Shown here one piece after another: positions 1 through 6,859 of a stretch of 11,088 nucleotides of DNA. The position numbers and the translations under genes were made by a program. The DNA is from an uncultured Chromatiaceae bacterium (lineage in GTDB: Bacteria > Pseudomonadota > Gammaproteobacteria > Enterobacterales > Alteromonadaceae): the NCBI GenBank assembly GCA_946482615.1, contig CAMLSF010000121.1, positions 1 through 11,088 of the forward strand, in the 5' to 3' direction. A model generated the notes under the pieces. It ran no database searches. It was not told the origin of the DNA and saw nothing but the letters and a program-made list of their open reading frames with translations. Numbering within the stretch: the stretch's first letter is position 1; the number at the start of each line of letters is the position of its first letter.

Positions 1-4
1 CATT

Positions 5-2419
5 TTAATGACCCCGCCAGATGCCTTTCGGGAAGTGTTCTTCTAAAAAGCCAGCGAGTTCTGCTTGTGGAACAGGCCGGGCAATCAGATAACCCTGAGC
101 TATATCACAGCCCTGCTGACGCAATAACTCCAGCTGTTCGCGAGTTTCAACCCCTTCAGCCACGACTTGCAACTGCAGCTTTTGCACCATAGCTATGGTC
201 GAGGCGATGATCTGAAAATCTGCAGCGTTTTCTAACATACCAGACAAAAAGCTTTTATCGATTTTAATGCAGTCCATTGGCATCTTTTTCAGATAACTTA
301 ATGATGAATAGCCGGTACCAAAATCATCGATAGCAAAATGAATGCCCATGGCTTTGATTTGCGACATGATGTTCAGCATGGTGTCAATACTTTGCACCAG
401 GGTTCGCTCTGTCAATTCCAGCTCAAAATAAGAACCCTGTAGTTCATATTTATCCAGCAGGCGTTTTAATGTGGGGATCAGCTCAGGATCAACAAACTGC
501 TCGGCCGATAAGTTGATGGCAATACGGAAATGATGCCAGCCGCTGTGCAATAAACTTAAGCACTGCTGCATGCACTGTTCAATGATCCAATACCCCAGCG
601 GTACAATTTGTCTCGATTGCTCCAGTATGGGAATAAACTCATCTGGTGGCACCATACCCCGCACCGGATGACGCCAGCGGATCAGTGCTTCAAAGCCATA
701 CAAAGCGCCTGTTGCTATGGTCATCTGTGGCTGGAAATTGAGACTGAACTGGTTCAGCAGCAGCGCTTCTTTTAAATCCTGCTCCAGCAAAACCCGTTGC
801 TGCACGCGCTGGTACATATCGAGGTTATAGGCCTGAGCACCATTACCGCCATTGAGTTTGACTTCATGCATGGCTAAATCGGCCTGACGTATTAAATCAT
901 CAGAGATCACTGATGCATCAATACTCATAGTTAAGCCAATGCTGGCAGTCATCACAAAATTTTGCTGGTCAATGGTCAAAGGTTGTTGAATACGCTGCAA
1001 AATTTGGCTGGCTAAATGAAAAGGGGTGTCCACATCGGTCAATTGCGGCAATACAAAAACGAACTCATCACCACCAAAGCGACATAATAAATCATTGGCT
1101 CTGCAGCAATCTTTTAAGCGTAACGCAACCAGTTTCAACAGCTTATCGCCGTAGGCGTGGCCTAAACTGTCGTTAATACGCTTAAAGTCATCTAAATCAA
1201 CAAAAAGCACGGCCAAAAACTTCTTCTCTGCGCTTTGACTACTGAGCATACGCTCTAACTGATACTGCAGCATATTCCGGTTCGGCAGAGTCGTCAGTAG
1301 ATCATACATCGCCACTTTTTCAAGTTCATTGGTATGTTGTTCGACTTTATGGTTCAGATGCTCCAGCTCAACACTCAGCTCTTCAGCGGCCTGGCGCAAT
1401 AAATCCACTTCGTCCGGCCATAAGCTGGCTTGAAAATGACTTTGCTGACGAAAACCTGCATATTGTTTTTGGGAAAGCAGAGGCAAAGCTTTACTCAGAG
1501 TAGTTAACTTCAGGCTGATCCGTCTCATGATCAGATAAACCAAAACCACCATACAACCAAACAGGATCACAGAGGTAATAAGCAACTGACGCCGGTAGCC
1601 ATTATTGGTGGCGACAAAGTCACTGATGTTATCGACCACAGTCAGATACATGCCTTTACTTTGCATTTCAAAGGCGGAGATCAGGTACTGTTGGCCATTG
1701 TATTCCAGTTCCAGTCCTTTGGTTAAGGCTAAATCAGCCTCCAGATCTGACACTATTTGTAGCAGAGCTTTTAATAACTCCGGATTTGAGCTGGAAATTA
1801 AGTCGCGGTTGATTTGTCCTGATTCTGTTCTGCTGGCACGGATCAGCGCCACATCTGAATTTAAGCTTTGGTGCAAAGCCGACAAAATATCCACCAGCGT
1901 TGTAGTTACTGTCATCACAGCCACTTCACCTGAACTGTTTAACACCGGCAAACTTAGCTGTTTGACACAAAACTGTACACACAAATTAGCAGTCAGCGGA
2001 CTTTGTTGTTGCAGAACCTTTTGCACCAAAGCGGGTGAGAAATAAGGGGTTTGCTGACCACTACTGAACAGTAATTGTGTTGAACTATCATGCAACCAGA
2101 TTTGCTCAATATTCAGATGCAATTGCATATTGGCACTTTGTTCGGCCAGTCGCTGAACGAAAGACGAAAAATCGGGTTGCTGGCTGAGTTGCACCAGATC
2201 AGCAAAACTTTCCAACCAAACCCGCAATTGCTGCTCTATGATGGTATTTTGTTGTACATACTGTTGCCGTGCCGACTCACGTTTTACCTGCTGCTGCCGA
2301 TCAAACTCTTCACTCATCCGCATCAGACCGAGGCTGGTTTGCAGCACCGTCATACAAAGCAAAGCGCTGATGGTCGCCAGCAAAATTTTCCAGGGTAAAC
2401 TAAAGACAAAAGGTCGCAT
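5..2419 (-). CDS. Membrane-bound GGDEF-EAL protein (diguanylate cyclase / c-di-GMP phosphodiesterase) with periplasmic sensor region
   Basis: Probably an inner-membrane enzyme that makes and/or degrades cyclic-di-GMP in response to an envelope signal. Using the ATG at 2419 (804 residues), a first membrane segment lies at about 11-30. A periplasmic region of about 245 residues follows, probably CACHE-like, with a CVQFC (CxxxC) pair near 147-151. A second membrane segment lies at about 279-298, then a coiled-coil linker. The GGDEF domain has an intact GGDEF (449-453) preceded by an RAND inhibitory I-site (440-443). The EAL domain has EAL (577-579), NLS, ELTER, DDFGTG (698-703), KIDKSF (719-724) and VAEGVE (753-758), so the known metal and catalytic residues appear present. 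A GTG at 2455 would add 12 residues. I prefer the ATG because it lies 5 bp after the upstream stop and gives a normal positively charged N-terminus. No Shine-Dalgarno is visible, so translation is probably coupled to the barrel gene. Which activity dominates cannot be read from sequence. Confidence 0.93.
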   Translation of the reverse strand: MRPFVFSLPWKILLATISALLCMTVLQTSLGLMRMSEEFDRQQQVKRESARQQYVQQNTIIEQQLRVWLESFADLVQLSQQPDFSSFVQRLAEQSANMQLHLNIEQIWLHDSSTQLLFSSGQQTPYFSPALVQKVLQQQSPLTANLCVQFCVKQLSLPVLNSSGEVAVMTVTTTLVDILSALHQSLNSDVALIRASRTESGQINRDLISSSNPELLKALLQIVSDLEADLALTKGLELEYNGQQYLISAFEMQSKGMYLTVVDNISDFVATNNGYRRQLLITSVILFGCMVVLVYLIMRRISLKLTTLSKALPLLSQKQYAGFRQQSHFQASLWPDEVDLLRQAAEELSVELEHLNHKVEQHTNELEKVAMYDLLTTLPNRNMLQYQLERMLSSQSAEKKFLAVLFVDLDDFKRINDSLGHAYGDKLLKLVALRLKDCCRANDLLCRFGGDEFVFVLPQLTDVDTPFHLASQILQRIQQPLTIDQQNFVMTASIGLTMSIDASVISDDLIRQADLAMHEVKLNGGNGAQAYNLDMYQRVQQRVLLEQDLKEALLLNQFSLNFQPQMTIATGALYGFEALIRWRHPVRGMVPPDEFIPILEQSRQIVPLGYWIIEQCMQQCLSLLHSGWHHFRIAINLSAEQFVDPELIPTLKRLLDKYELQGSYFELELTERTLVQSIDTMLNIMSQIKAMGIHFAIDDFGTGYSSLSYLKKMPMDCIKIDKSFLSGMLENAADFQIIASTIAMVQKLQLQVVAEGVETREQLELLRQQGCDIAQGYLIARPVPQAELAGFLEEHFPKGIWRGH

Positions 2420-2424
2420 AAAGA

Positions 2425-3639
2425 TTAAAACCAGTACATCAGTTGCATGGCCCACATTTGCCAGTATTCAGAGGTGTTGTGTTGCAGATCAGGCATCACA
2501 GGGTAAGCCAGACGGGCTGTGCCTTTGACCCAATGATGCTCCATAGTTAAACGCAGATTATCTTTAAAATCATAGGTCAAACCTAAAGTGAGGTCGTCCT
2601 GGTAACCAAAATAAGCAGGCACCAAACCGCCTGTACTTTCAGAGAACTTTCGACCGCTGCGATCATCTTTATCCAAATCAAACAAATCCACACTCAGCAA
2701 AGCCCAGGTGCGGGGCAACAGATTGTAACGGCCCTGCAGATACCAGCCCTGGCTAAAACTGTTGCGTTTAAAGCCGGGAGCATAAAAATCGCTGATATCC
2801 AACCTTTCCTGCATCCATTCGCTACTCAACTCCCAATACTCAGCAGCGTAACGACCATTGAACATCACCCTTTGTACTGTCATAGCGCCGTCGTTGTAAT
2901 AATCCAGCTCCGCTTTTTCGTAAGTGAAATCTGAATCAAGCAACGAGACACCCAGCTGCCAGGCAGACTGAGCCGGGCGCCAGAATAAACTGGCCTGGTG
3001 CACATAATCCTGTTCTGCATCTCCCAGTGCCAATTGGCTCAGCAGAATTTGGCTTTGCTCTTTACTTAAATTGGTTGCCCCCCAGCTCCAGTTCAGTTCT
3101 ATTTCACCAAAACTAGTATTGCGGGTAGCTTTAAAAGCCAATCCGTCACTGCCTACTGCAATATCCCGGAAGGAATCAAAATAAACAGATTGTGGCAGCA
3201 CTATGGCATTGCGGGTAAAAGGTACATCGCGGGTAGCGGAATAAAGCCAATGCTGATTTTTAAAACGTCCGACAAACATATCCAGCCGCCAGTCAAAATC
3301 ACTGTGTAAGGTCCAGTCTAAAAACAGGTAATCCAGTCTGGTCCCTCTGGTGTAACGACGGCCACCGTCCAGATAGACCACCTGTCCAGCCAACCGCAAG
3401 GTGTCCGATAAAGCCCAGGACATATTGACGCCCAGATCGGTCAGCTCAGCAGAAATACTGTCATCCAGATTGACAAAGTTGGTTTCAGGAGCCTGGATCA
3501 GGCCCTGAGAAATAAAACCATGCCATTGCACTTTATCTGTATTAAGCCCTTCTGCCTGCAACTGCGATACAAAGCTCAGCAGCAGTAAAAGGCACAGCTT
3601 ACTGCGTAACACGAATGACTTTAAGCTTGGATAGTTCAT
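2425..3639 (-). CDS. Outer-membrane beta-barrel (porin-like) protein
   Basis: A 404-residue exported protein, likely an outer-membrane barrel. It has a signal peptide (residues 1-29: basic start, LCLLLLL core, LQA cleavage site). The rest alternates hydrophobic and polar residues with many aromatic girdle residues, and it ends in MYWF, a C-terminal Phe typical of BAM-assembled barrels. The substrate is unknown, and I do not recognise a named porin. The ATG at 3639 is preceded by a GAG about 7 nt upstream and starts the signal peptide cleanly. A GTG at 3666 would add nine residues of no apparent purpose. The gene overlaps the PstS-like gene by 41 bp in another frame and is followed after 5 bp by the GGDEF-EAL gene, which implies one mRNA. 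The barrel may let a ligand reach the periplasmic partner, or may be a structural partner of it. That role is inference. Confidence 0.82.
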   Translation of the reverse strand: MNYPSLKSFVLRSKLCLLLLLSFVSQLQAEGLNTDKVQWHGFISQGLIQAPETNFVNLDDSISAELTDLGVNMSWALSDTLRLAGQVVYLDGGRRYTRGTRLDYLFLDWTLHSDFDWRLDMFVGRFKNQHWLYSATRDVPFTRNAIVLPQSVYFDSFRDIAVGSDGLAFKATRNTSFGEIELNWSWGATNLSKEQSQILLSQLALGDAEQDYVHQASLFWRPAQSAWQLGVSLLDSDFTYEKAELDYYNDGAMTVQRVMFNGRYAAEYWELSSEWMQERLDISDFYAPGFKRNSFSQGWYLQGRYNLLPRTWALLSVDLFDLDKDDRSGRKFSESTGGLVPAYFGYQDDLTLGLTYDFKDNLRLTMEHHWVKGTARLAYPVMPDLQHNTSEYWQMWAMQLMYWF

Positions 3640-4012
3640 CTGAATTCTCGATATAACCGATCGCACCTTCGGTATTAGCTACCATTTCGCGCATTTGTTG
3701 TTCAGAGGTCAATACAACAGGTGCTGACCCTAAACCTGAATAAGTTATTTTTTGCCAGATCCTGTCCAATTGATAAGGAAACATCTGCAATTTTTCTTTG
3801 GCAAAGGTCTGATGTACGGGATTTTTTGCAGGCAACACAAATACCCGGACCGCAGTACCATCAGGCCAGTTTTGTTGTCGCATTGAATAGATACCGCGCA
3901 GCTGAGTGACGGTCAGCTGGTCCATGGGCACGGCAGGATGAGTCACCACTTCTGTCGCTAAGGCATAACCAGTCCAAAGCACAGCACAAGCAGCAACAAA
4001 CTTGATCTTCAC
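3599..4012 (-). CDS. Short PstS-like periplasmic substrate-binding protein
   Basis: A small exported protein related to the phosphate-binding PstS family (PBP-like domain). From the GTG at 4012 it has 137 residues. A signal peptide covers 1-19 (KIKF start, hydrophobic core, ALA|TE cleavage). The family pattern LRGIYSMRQQNWPDG...VRVFV lies at about 38-59 and GAIGYI at 116-121. Full PstS proteins are over 300 residues with two lobes, so this is a minimal form. The GSGT-type anion-binding loop of PstS is not visible, so phosphate binding is unproven. The GTG is chosen because it starts the signal peptide and has a GAGGA about 11 nt upstream. A TTG at 4054 would put 14 hydrophilic residues in front of the signal. 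It is the first gene of the operon with the barrel and GGDEF-EAL genes, which suggests a sensing role rather than transport. No ABC permease or ATPase lies nearby. Confidence 0.8.
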   Translation of the reverse strand: MKIKFVAACAVLWTGYALATEVVTHPAVPMDQLTVTQLRGIYSMRQQNWPDGTAVRVFVLPAKNPVHQTFAKEKLQMFPYQLDRIWQKITYSGLGSAPVVLTSEQQMREMVANTEGAIGYIENSDELSKLKVIRVTQ

Positions 4013-4101
4013 GTCTTTGTTGATCCTCAAGGCTAAAGAATACTGAACGGCCAAAAAACTTTCTGAAAAGTGCTCATATCAGACGCTGATTGTCCGCGCT
4101 C

Positions 4102-4107
4102 AGTATA
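4102..4107 (-). promoter_or_regulatory. Possible -10 element for the PstS-like/barrel/GGDEF-EAL operon
   Basis: On the minus strand the gap between the PstS-like gene and the hairpin at 4171 contains TATACT, a good -10 match. The 17-bp-spaced -35 position (AATACA) is poor. Overlapping TACAAT hexamers at 4123-4133 are alternatives. A run of eight T lies at 4140-4147. No Pho box is visible here. The leader would be roughly 90 nt. Confidence 0.25.
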
Positions 4108-4170
4108 GTAGCAGCGCCTGAAATTGTATTGTAACCTTGAAAAAAAAGTAGTGTTTTCAGTGGAGTGAGA

Positions 4171-4198
4171 ACACAGAGGGAAATTATTCCCTCTGTGT
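4171..4198 (-). terminator. Perfect 12-bp hairpin after the choice-of-anchor lipoprotein gene
   Basis: ACACAGAGGGAA and TTCCCTCTGTGT form a perfect 12-bp stem with an ATTA loop, beginning 11 nt after the lipoprotein stop codon. No U-run follows directly on either strand; the nearest T8 is about 24 nt away on the minus strand. It may act as a transcript-end stabiliser or an imperfect terminator that separates the lipoprotein gene from the operon to its left. Confidence 0.55.
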
Positions 4199-4208
4199 GG
4201 TACAACAA

Positions 4209-5993
4209 TTAGTAACGCGGGCTGACTTCAAATACAGTTAAGCTACCACTGACTTCGTTCGCCATCAGTAACAATGCCTGACCTGTGGCACTTTGTGCAG
4301 CTGGCACAAACACCAGACTTTCAGGGCCTAAATCACCGGCTTGCTGGTAATCGCCACTGACTTCGGCAGGCACTGCATCGTCATCAATCTCATACACAGC
4401 ATCAAAGTTACGGTTATGGAAGTAGTCGACAAACTTAGCATCGTAAGGATTGCTGATATCGTAGACGAAAATGCCGCTTAAGCGCTCTGTGCCAATAAAA
4501 GCATAAGTTTTATCGCCTACCTGGCCAATAGTCACAGCTTCAGGTTCAGGACCTTTATCATCCGAGCGGCTGTCGCCTTCAACACTGGTATGGTTAGTAT
4601 TAAATAACTCCCCATGAATACCGGAACTGATACGTTCAAAATCTGAACCACTGTCAAATACCAGGTTGCCGTTTTGATCCCAGATACTGAACGAACGGGC
4701 GCCGTAAGCATACAAGGCGTCATAGTCGCCGTCTGCATTCTGTCCCAGCGCCGTAGTCACATTCAAACGACCCAACCCATCGTTACTGTAGAAACTGGCC
4801 TGTTTGGCAATTAAATCTGCAGAACGTGGTAAATCTCTGACCCGGGATTCTTCAGTATAAGCATCCCAATCCCGTGCATCCCCTTCGTTCGCGCTGACAA
4901 TAAAAGTAGCGCCTTTCCAGTTGTAGCTGGCCAAAGTATCAGGTTGATAGATGCCAAAAACACCAGGATAAGTGCTGAGTTTTACGCCATCTCTGTTGCT
5001 GACATCCAGCGCATTCTTTGGCTGGCTGTAATCTTTAAAGCCTAAAGCCACCACTTTGCTGATCTCTTTATCAATCAAATCCACCACGGCCAGTGCATTA
5101 TTTTCCTGCAAGGACACAAAAGCAGTTTTGCTGTCGCTACTGACCGTAATGTATTCAGGCTCTAAATCCTGCGCTACTGTTGTGCCTGCCGGTGCTGCAA
5201 ACTTCACGCCTTGCGCAGCCAAATCAGCCTGATCTGCATTAAAAGCTGTAAAGTTTAAAAGAGTAGCCTGATCAGCAGCCACTCCGGCGTTAATGGTAAT
5301 AATGCCAACCGATCCTTCAGGATCAACACTATAGTCTGATTCTGGTTCAGCTTCGTTCGCCACTAACAGCATGCTGCCGTCCGGAGTGAAAGTCACCATA
5401 TCAGGCAAAGCCCCTGCTTTGACCGCTTTAACAAAGACTGGTGTTGCGGCGCTGATATCGTAAAAAAGCACAGCTCCGGGAGAAGATTTCACCGCATTTT
5501 CAGCCGCTACAGCTAACAGGTTACCAGAGATCGCAATGGAGTTGGCAAAACCTAAAGTCAGGGTTTCATCTGTGCCGCCGGCGTTTTTCACAGTGACAGT
5601 CGCAGGCATAGCCAAAGGTGTGCTGGTTAAGGTATTGGCAGTAATAGCATCTGTCAGTTCAGAGCTTGTAATGCCGGACGCATCCAGAATTTCAACTCTG
5701 TTGGCCGCACCATTAACGACATAGATACGTTTGGAAGTACCGTGATATTGAGTAATTTCAGCAGCACCTGCGCCGTAAGTACCAGTAACAAAACGGGCTA
5801 CAGCTTTAGTGCTGATCCCTGTTTGCGCATCCTGGCCCGGAGTTCCTGGTGTACCAGGAGTACCTGGCTGCCCTACAGCACCATCAGAACCCTGAGGTCC
5901 TGTCGCACCATCATCGCCGTCCAAAACACAACCAGATAAACCTAAAGCTATGGCCGAAGCCAGTAACGTAAAGCGTAACGCAGAGAATTTCAT
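4209..5993 (-). CDS. Choice-of-anchor I family lipoprotein with collagen-like linker
   Basis: A 594-residue surface or periplasmic lipoprotein. The signal peptide ends in the lipobox LSGC (Cys22). The +2 residue is Val rather than Asp, which favours sorting to the outer membrane. Residues 26-55 are ten uninterrupted Gly-X-Y triplets, including three GTP units. From about 65 onward the sequence resembles the choice-of-anchor I domain, probably a beta-propeller. It has repeated strand motifs with an acidic/Pro lead-in: LPDMVTF (196-202), EPEYITV (278-284), EPEAVTI (483-489) and GPESLVF (556-562). Other recognisable motifs are SANEGDARD (367-375) and LLMANEVSG (575-583). Relatives are often annotated as alkaline phosphatase- or phytase-like, but no catalytic activity can be assigned here. 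An AGGA lies about 11 nt before the ATG. The probable Pho box upstream implies a role in phosphate scavenging. The gene is monocistronic, closed by the hairpin at 4171. Confidence 0.85.
   Translation of the reverse strand: MKFSALRFTLLASAIALGLSGCVLDGDDGATGPQGSDGAVGQPGTPGTPGTPGQDAQTGISTKAVARFVTGTYGAGAAEITQYHGTSKRIYVVNGAANRVEILDASGITSSELTDAITANTLTSTPLAMPATVTVKNAGGTDETLTLGFANSIAISGNLLAVAAENAVKSSPGAVLFYDISAATPVFVKAVKAGALPDMVTFTPDGSMLLVANEAEPESDYSVDPEGSVGIITINAGVAADQATLLNFTAFNADQADLAAQGVKFAAPAGTTVAQDLEPEYITVSSDSKTAFVSLQENNALAVVDLIDKEISKVVALGFKDYSQPKNALDVSNRDGVKLSTYPGVFGIYQPDTLASYNWKGATFIVSANEGDARDWDAYTEESRVRDLPRSADLIAKQASFYSNDGLGRLNVTTALGQNADGDYDALYAYGARSFSIWDQNGNLVFDSGSDFERISSGIHGELFNTNHTSVEGDSRSDDKGPEPEAVTIGQVGDKTYAFIGTERLSGIFVYDISNPYDAKFVDYFHNRNFDAVYEIDDDAVPAEVSGDYQQAGDLGPESLVFVPAAQSATGQALLLMANEVSGSLTVFEVSPRY
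5829..5918 (-). repeat. Collagen-like Gly-X-Y repeat segment (10 triplets)
   Basis: Encodes residues 26-55 of the lipoprotein: GDD GAT GPQ GSD GAV GQP GTP GTP GTP GQD. The first half is acidic and the second Pro-rich. At DNA level the three GTP units use different codons, so the repeat is maintained at protein level rather than being a fresh tandem duplication. It probably acts as an extended or trimerising stalk between the lipid anchor and the folded domain. Confidence 0.9.
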
Positions 5994-6032
5994 TTTCGGT
6001 AAAGTCCTGTTTTATATAAAAAATCAGGCCTT

Positions 6033-6077
6033 ACCCTAAAGTTGACTTATGACGGTTCAGTGACGTTTGTATGAAAA
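6033..6077 (-). promoter_or_regulatory. Probable Pho box (PhoB site) and -10 of the choice-of-anchor lipoprotein gene
   Basis: Reading the minus strand, TTTTCAT (6077-6071), ACGTCAC (6066-6060) and CCGTCAT (6055-6049) are spaced exactly 11 bp apart by 4-bp linkers ACAA and TGAA. This is the geometry of PhoB half-sites (consensus CTGTCAT). CCGTCAT matches 6 of 7; the others match about 4-5 of 7. Ten bp after the last half-site comes TAGGGT (6038-6033), a weak -10. The E. coli phoA promoter has the same 10-bp spacing. No -35 is seen, as expected for a PhoB-activated promoter. Confidence 0.55.
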
Positions 6078-6087
6078 CTTAATGAAT

Positions 6088-6109
6088 AAGGGGCCGGTGA
6101 AGGCCCCTT
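6088..6109 (-). terminator. Hairpin terminator of the NAD(P)-binding protein gene
   Basis: AAGGGGCC and GGCCCCTT form a perfect 8-bp GC-rich stem with a 6-nt loop, about 12 nt after the stop codon. On the minus strand it is followed by ATTCATTAAG, which has only a weak U content. It lies just upstream of the Pho box and would insulate that promoter from read-through. Confidence 0.6.
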
Positions 6110-6121
6110 GCCGGATAAAAC

Positions 6122-6760
6122 TCAATAGGCAACACAAAAGCGTTGATTGGCATGCCGGTTTTGCTCCGCTTCATCCAGCATAGCCACAGCAAAATCTCCG
6201 GTAGAAATACGGCTTTTGCCATCAGCATCAGTCAGTAATTGATCCTGACCTAAACGAAATAATCCTGTTTTTTCTCCAGGAAAAATTTCAGCAGCAGGCG
6301 ATAAGTAACTCCAGAGTTGCTGAGTTTGAGCCTTGAGTAATTGCAACGCCTGATAAGCCCCCCGGGCAGACCCCAGATAAGCAGCAGGGAAATCCGGACT
6401 GTGGAGTAAGATCTGGCCTGGCGCATACTCAAGTGAAGCCGCGCCCCCCACTACTAATAAACGTGGCACTTTGGCTTCTGTGCTGGCCGCTAAAATCGAC
6501 TGAAAACCTTGCACATAATAAGAAGCCACATCAGATTCTTTATGGCCACTAAAAGCGCTTAGCACCAGATCCACTCCACTTAAAGCCAAGGTCAGAGCTG
6601 CGGTGTCCAGTACATCCACTTTCTCAGCAGTTAAACCAGTAGCGACCCCGATGCGCTCTGGACGACTGACCAAGGCTTTGACCTGATGTCCCCGGCTTAA
6701 AGCCTCTTTTGTCAGCGCTGAACCAATAAAACCTGAGGCGCCAATAATAGCGATTTTCAT
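6122..6760 (-). CDS. NAD(P)-binding NmrA/atypical SDR-like protein
   Basis: A 212-residue cytoplasmic protein with an N-terminal Rossmann fold. MKIAIIGASGFIG carries the GxxGxxG dinucleotide-binding motif (residues 7-13), then an ALVSRPER segment typical of NADP-preferring NmrA-like proteins. VDVLD and GVDLVLSAF follow as the next strands, and LLVVGGAASL as the later strand. The length fits the short NAD(P)H-binding family (COG2910-like). These are usually quinone- or flavin-reductase-like proteins or redox sensors; the substrate here is unknown. The ATG at 6760 has GGAG 8 nt upstream. The in-frame extension to 6823 lacks an initiation signal and would run into the promoter region. It is divergent from a LysR gene, which probably regulates it. 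Confidence 0.85.
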   Translation of the reverse strand: MKIAIIGASGFIGSALTKEALSRGHQVKALVSRPERIGVATGLTAEKVDVLDTAALTLALSGVDLVLSAFSGHKESDVASYYVQGFQSILAASTEAKVPRLLVVGGAASLEYAPGQILLHSPDFPAAYLGSARGAYQALQLLKAQTQQLWSYLSPAAEIFPGEKTGLFRLGQDQLLTDADGKSRISTGDFAVAMLDEAEQNRHANQRFCVAY

Positions 6761-6859
6761 AGCATTTTCTCCGTTTGAGTGAATGGCGCTTATTATCAGG
6801 CCCGACATTGATTTGAAAAACATGTCAATACATAATTTACTGTTATCAATTTAAAAACA
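6761..6859. promoter_or_regulatory. Divergent promoter region between NAD(P)-binding protein and LysR gene 1
   Basis: This 99-bp gap must hold both promoters. On the plus strand TTGATT (6808-6813) and CATAAT (6831-6836) have 17-bp spacing and could drive the LysR gene. On the minus strand GATAAT (about 6797-6792) is a possible -10 for the NAD(P)-binding gene. An imperfect inverted repeat, GACAT (6804-6808) with ATGTC (6822-6826), overlaps both and is a candidate LysR site that could couple autorepression to target control. Confidence 0.4.

Noticed and set aside
1..3. ATG on the minus strand 1 bp beyond the GGDEF-EAL stop region, possibly the start of a fourth operon gene
   Set aside because: Only three bases are visible, so no coding region can be supported.
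1605..2398. Plus-strand open frames of 146 and 102 codons inside the GGDEF-EAL gene
   Set aside because: They are antisense to a well-supported gene, have no recognisable domains and no Shine-Dalgarno, and their composition looks like a shadow of the opposite strand.
2420..2455. GTG at 2455 as the start of the GGDEF-EAL gene
   Set aside because: It would overlap the barrel gene and add 12 residues before a normal N-terminus; the ATG at 2419 follows the upstream stop by 5 bp.
4013..4054. TTG at 4054 as the start of the PstS-like gene
   Set aside because: It would add 14 residues in front of a complete signal peptide; the GTG at 4012 has a GAGGA upstream.
4060..4170. Pho box upstream of the PstS-like gene
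   Set aside because: I looked for paired CTGTCAT-like half-sites with 11-bp spacing and found none, so phosphate control of the operon is not supported by sequence.
5829..5918. Short-period repeat considered as a CRISPR or tandem DNA repeat
   Set aside because: The repetition is at protein level (Gly-X-Y) with varied codons; there are no spacers.
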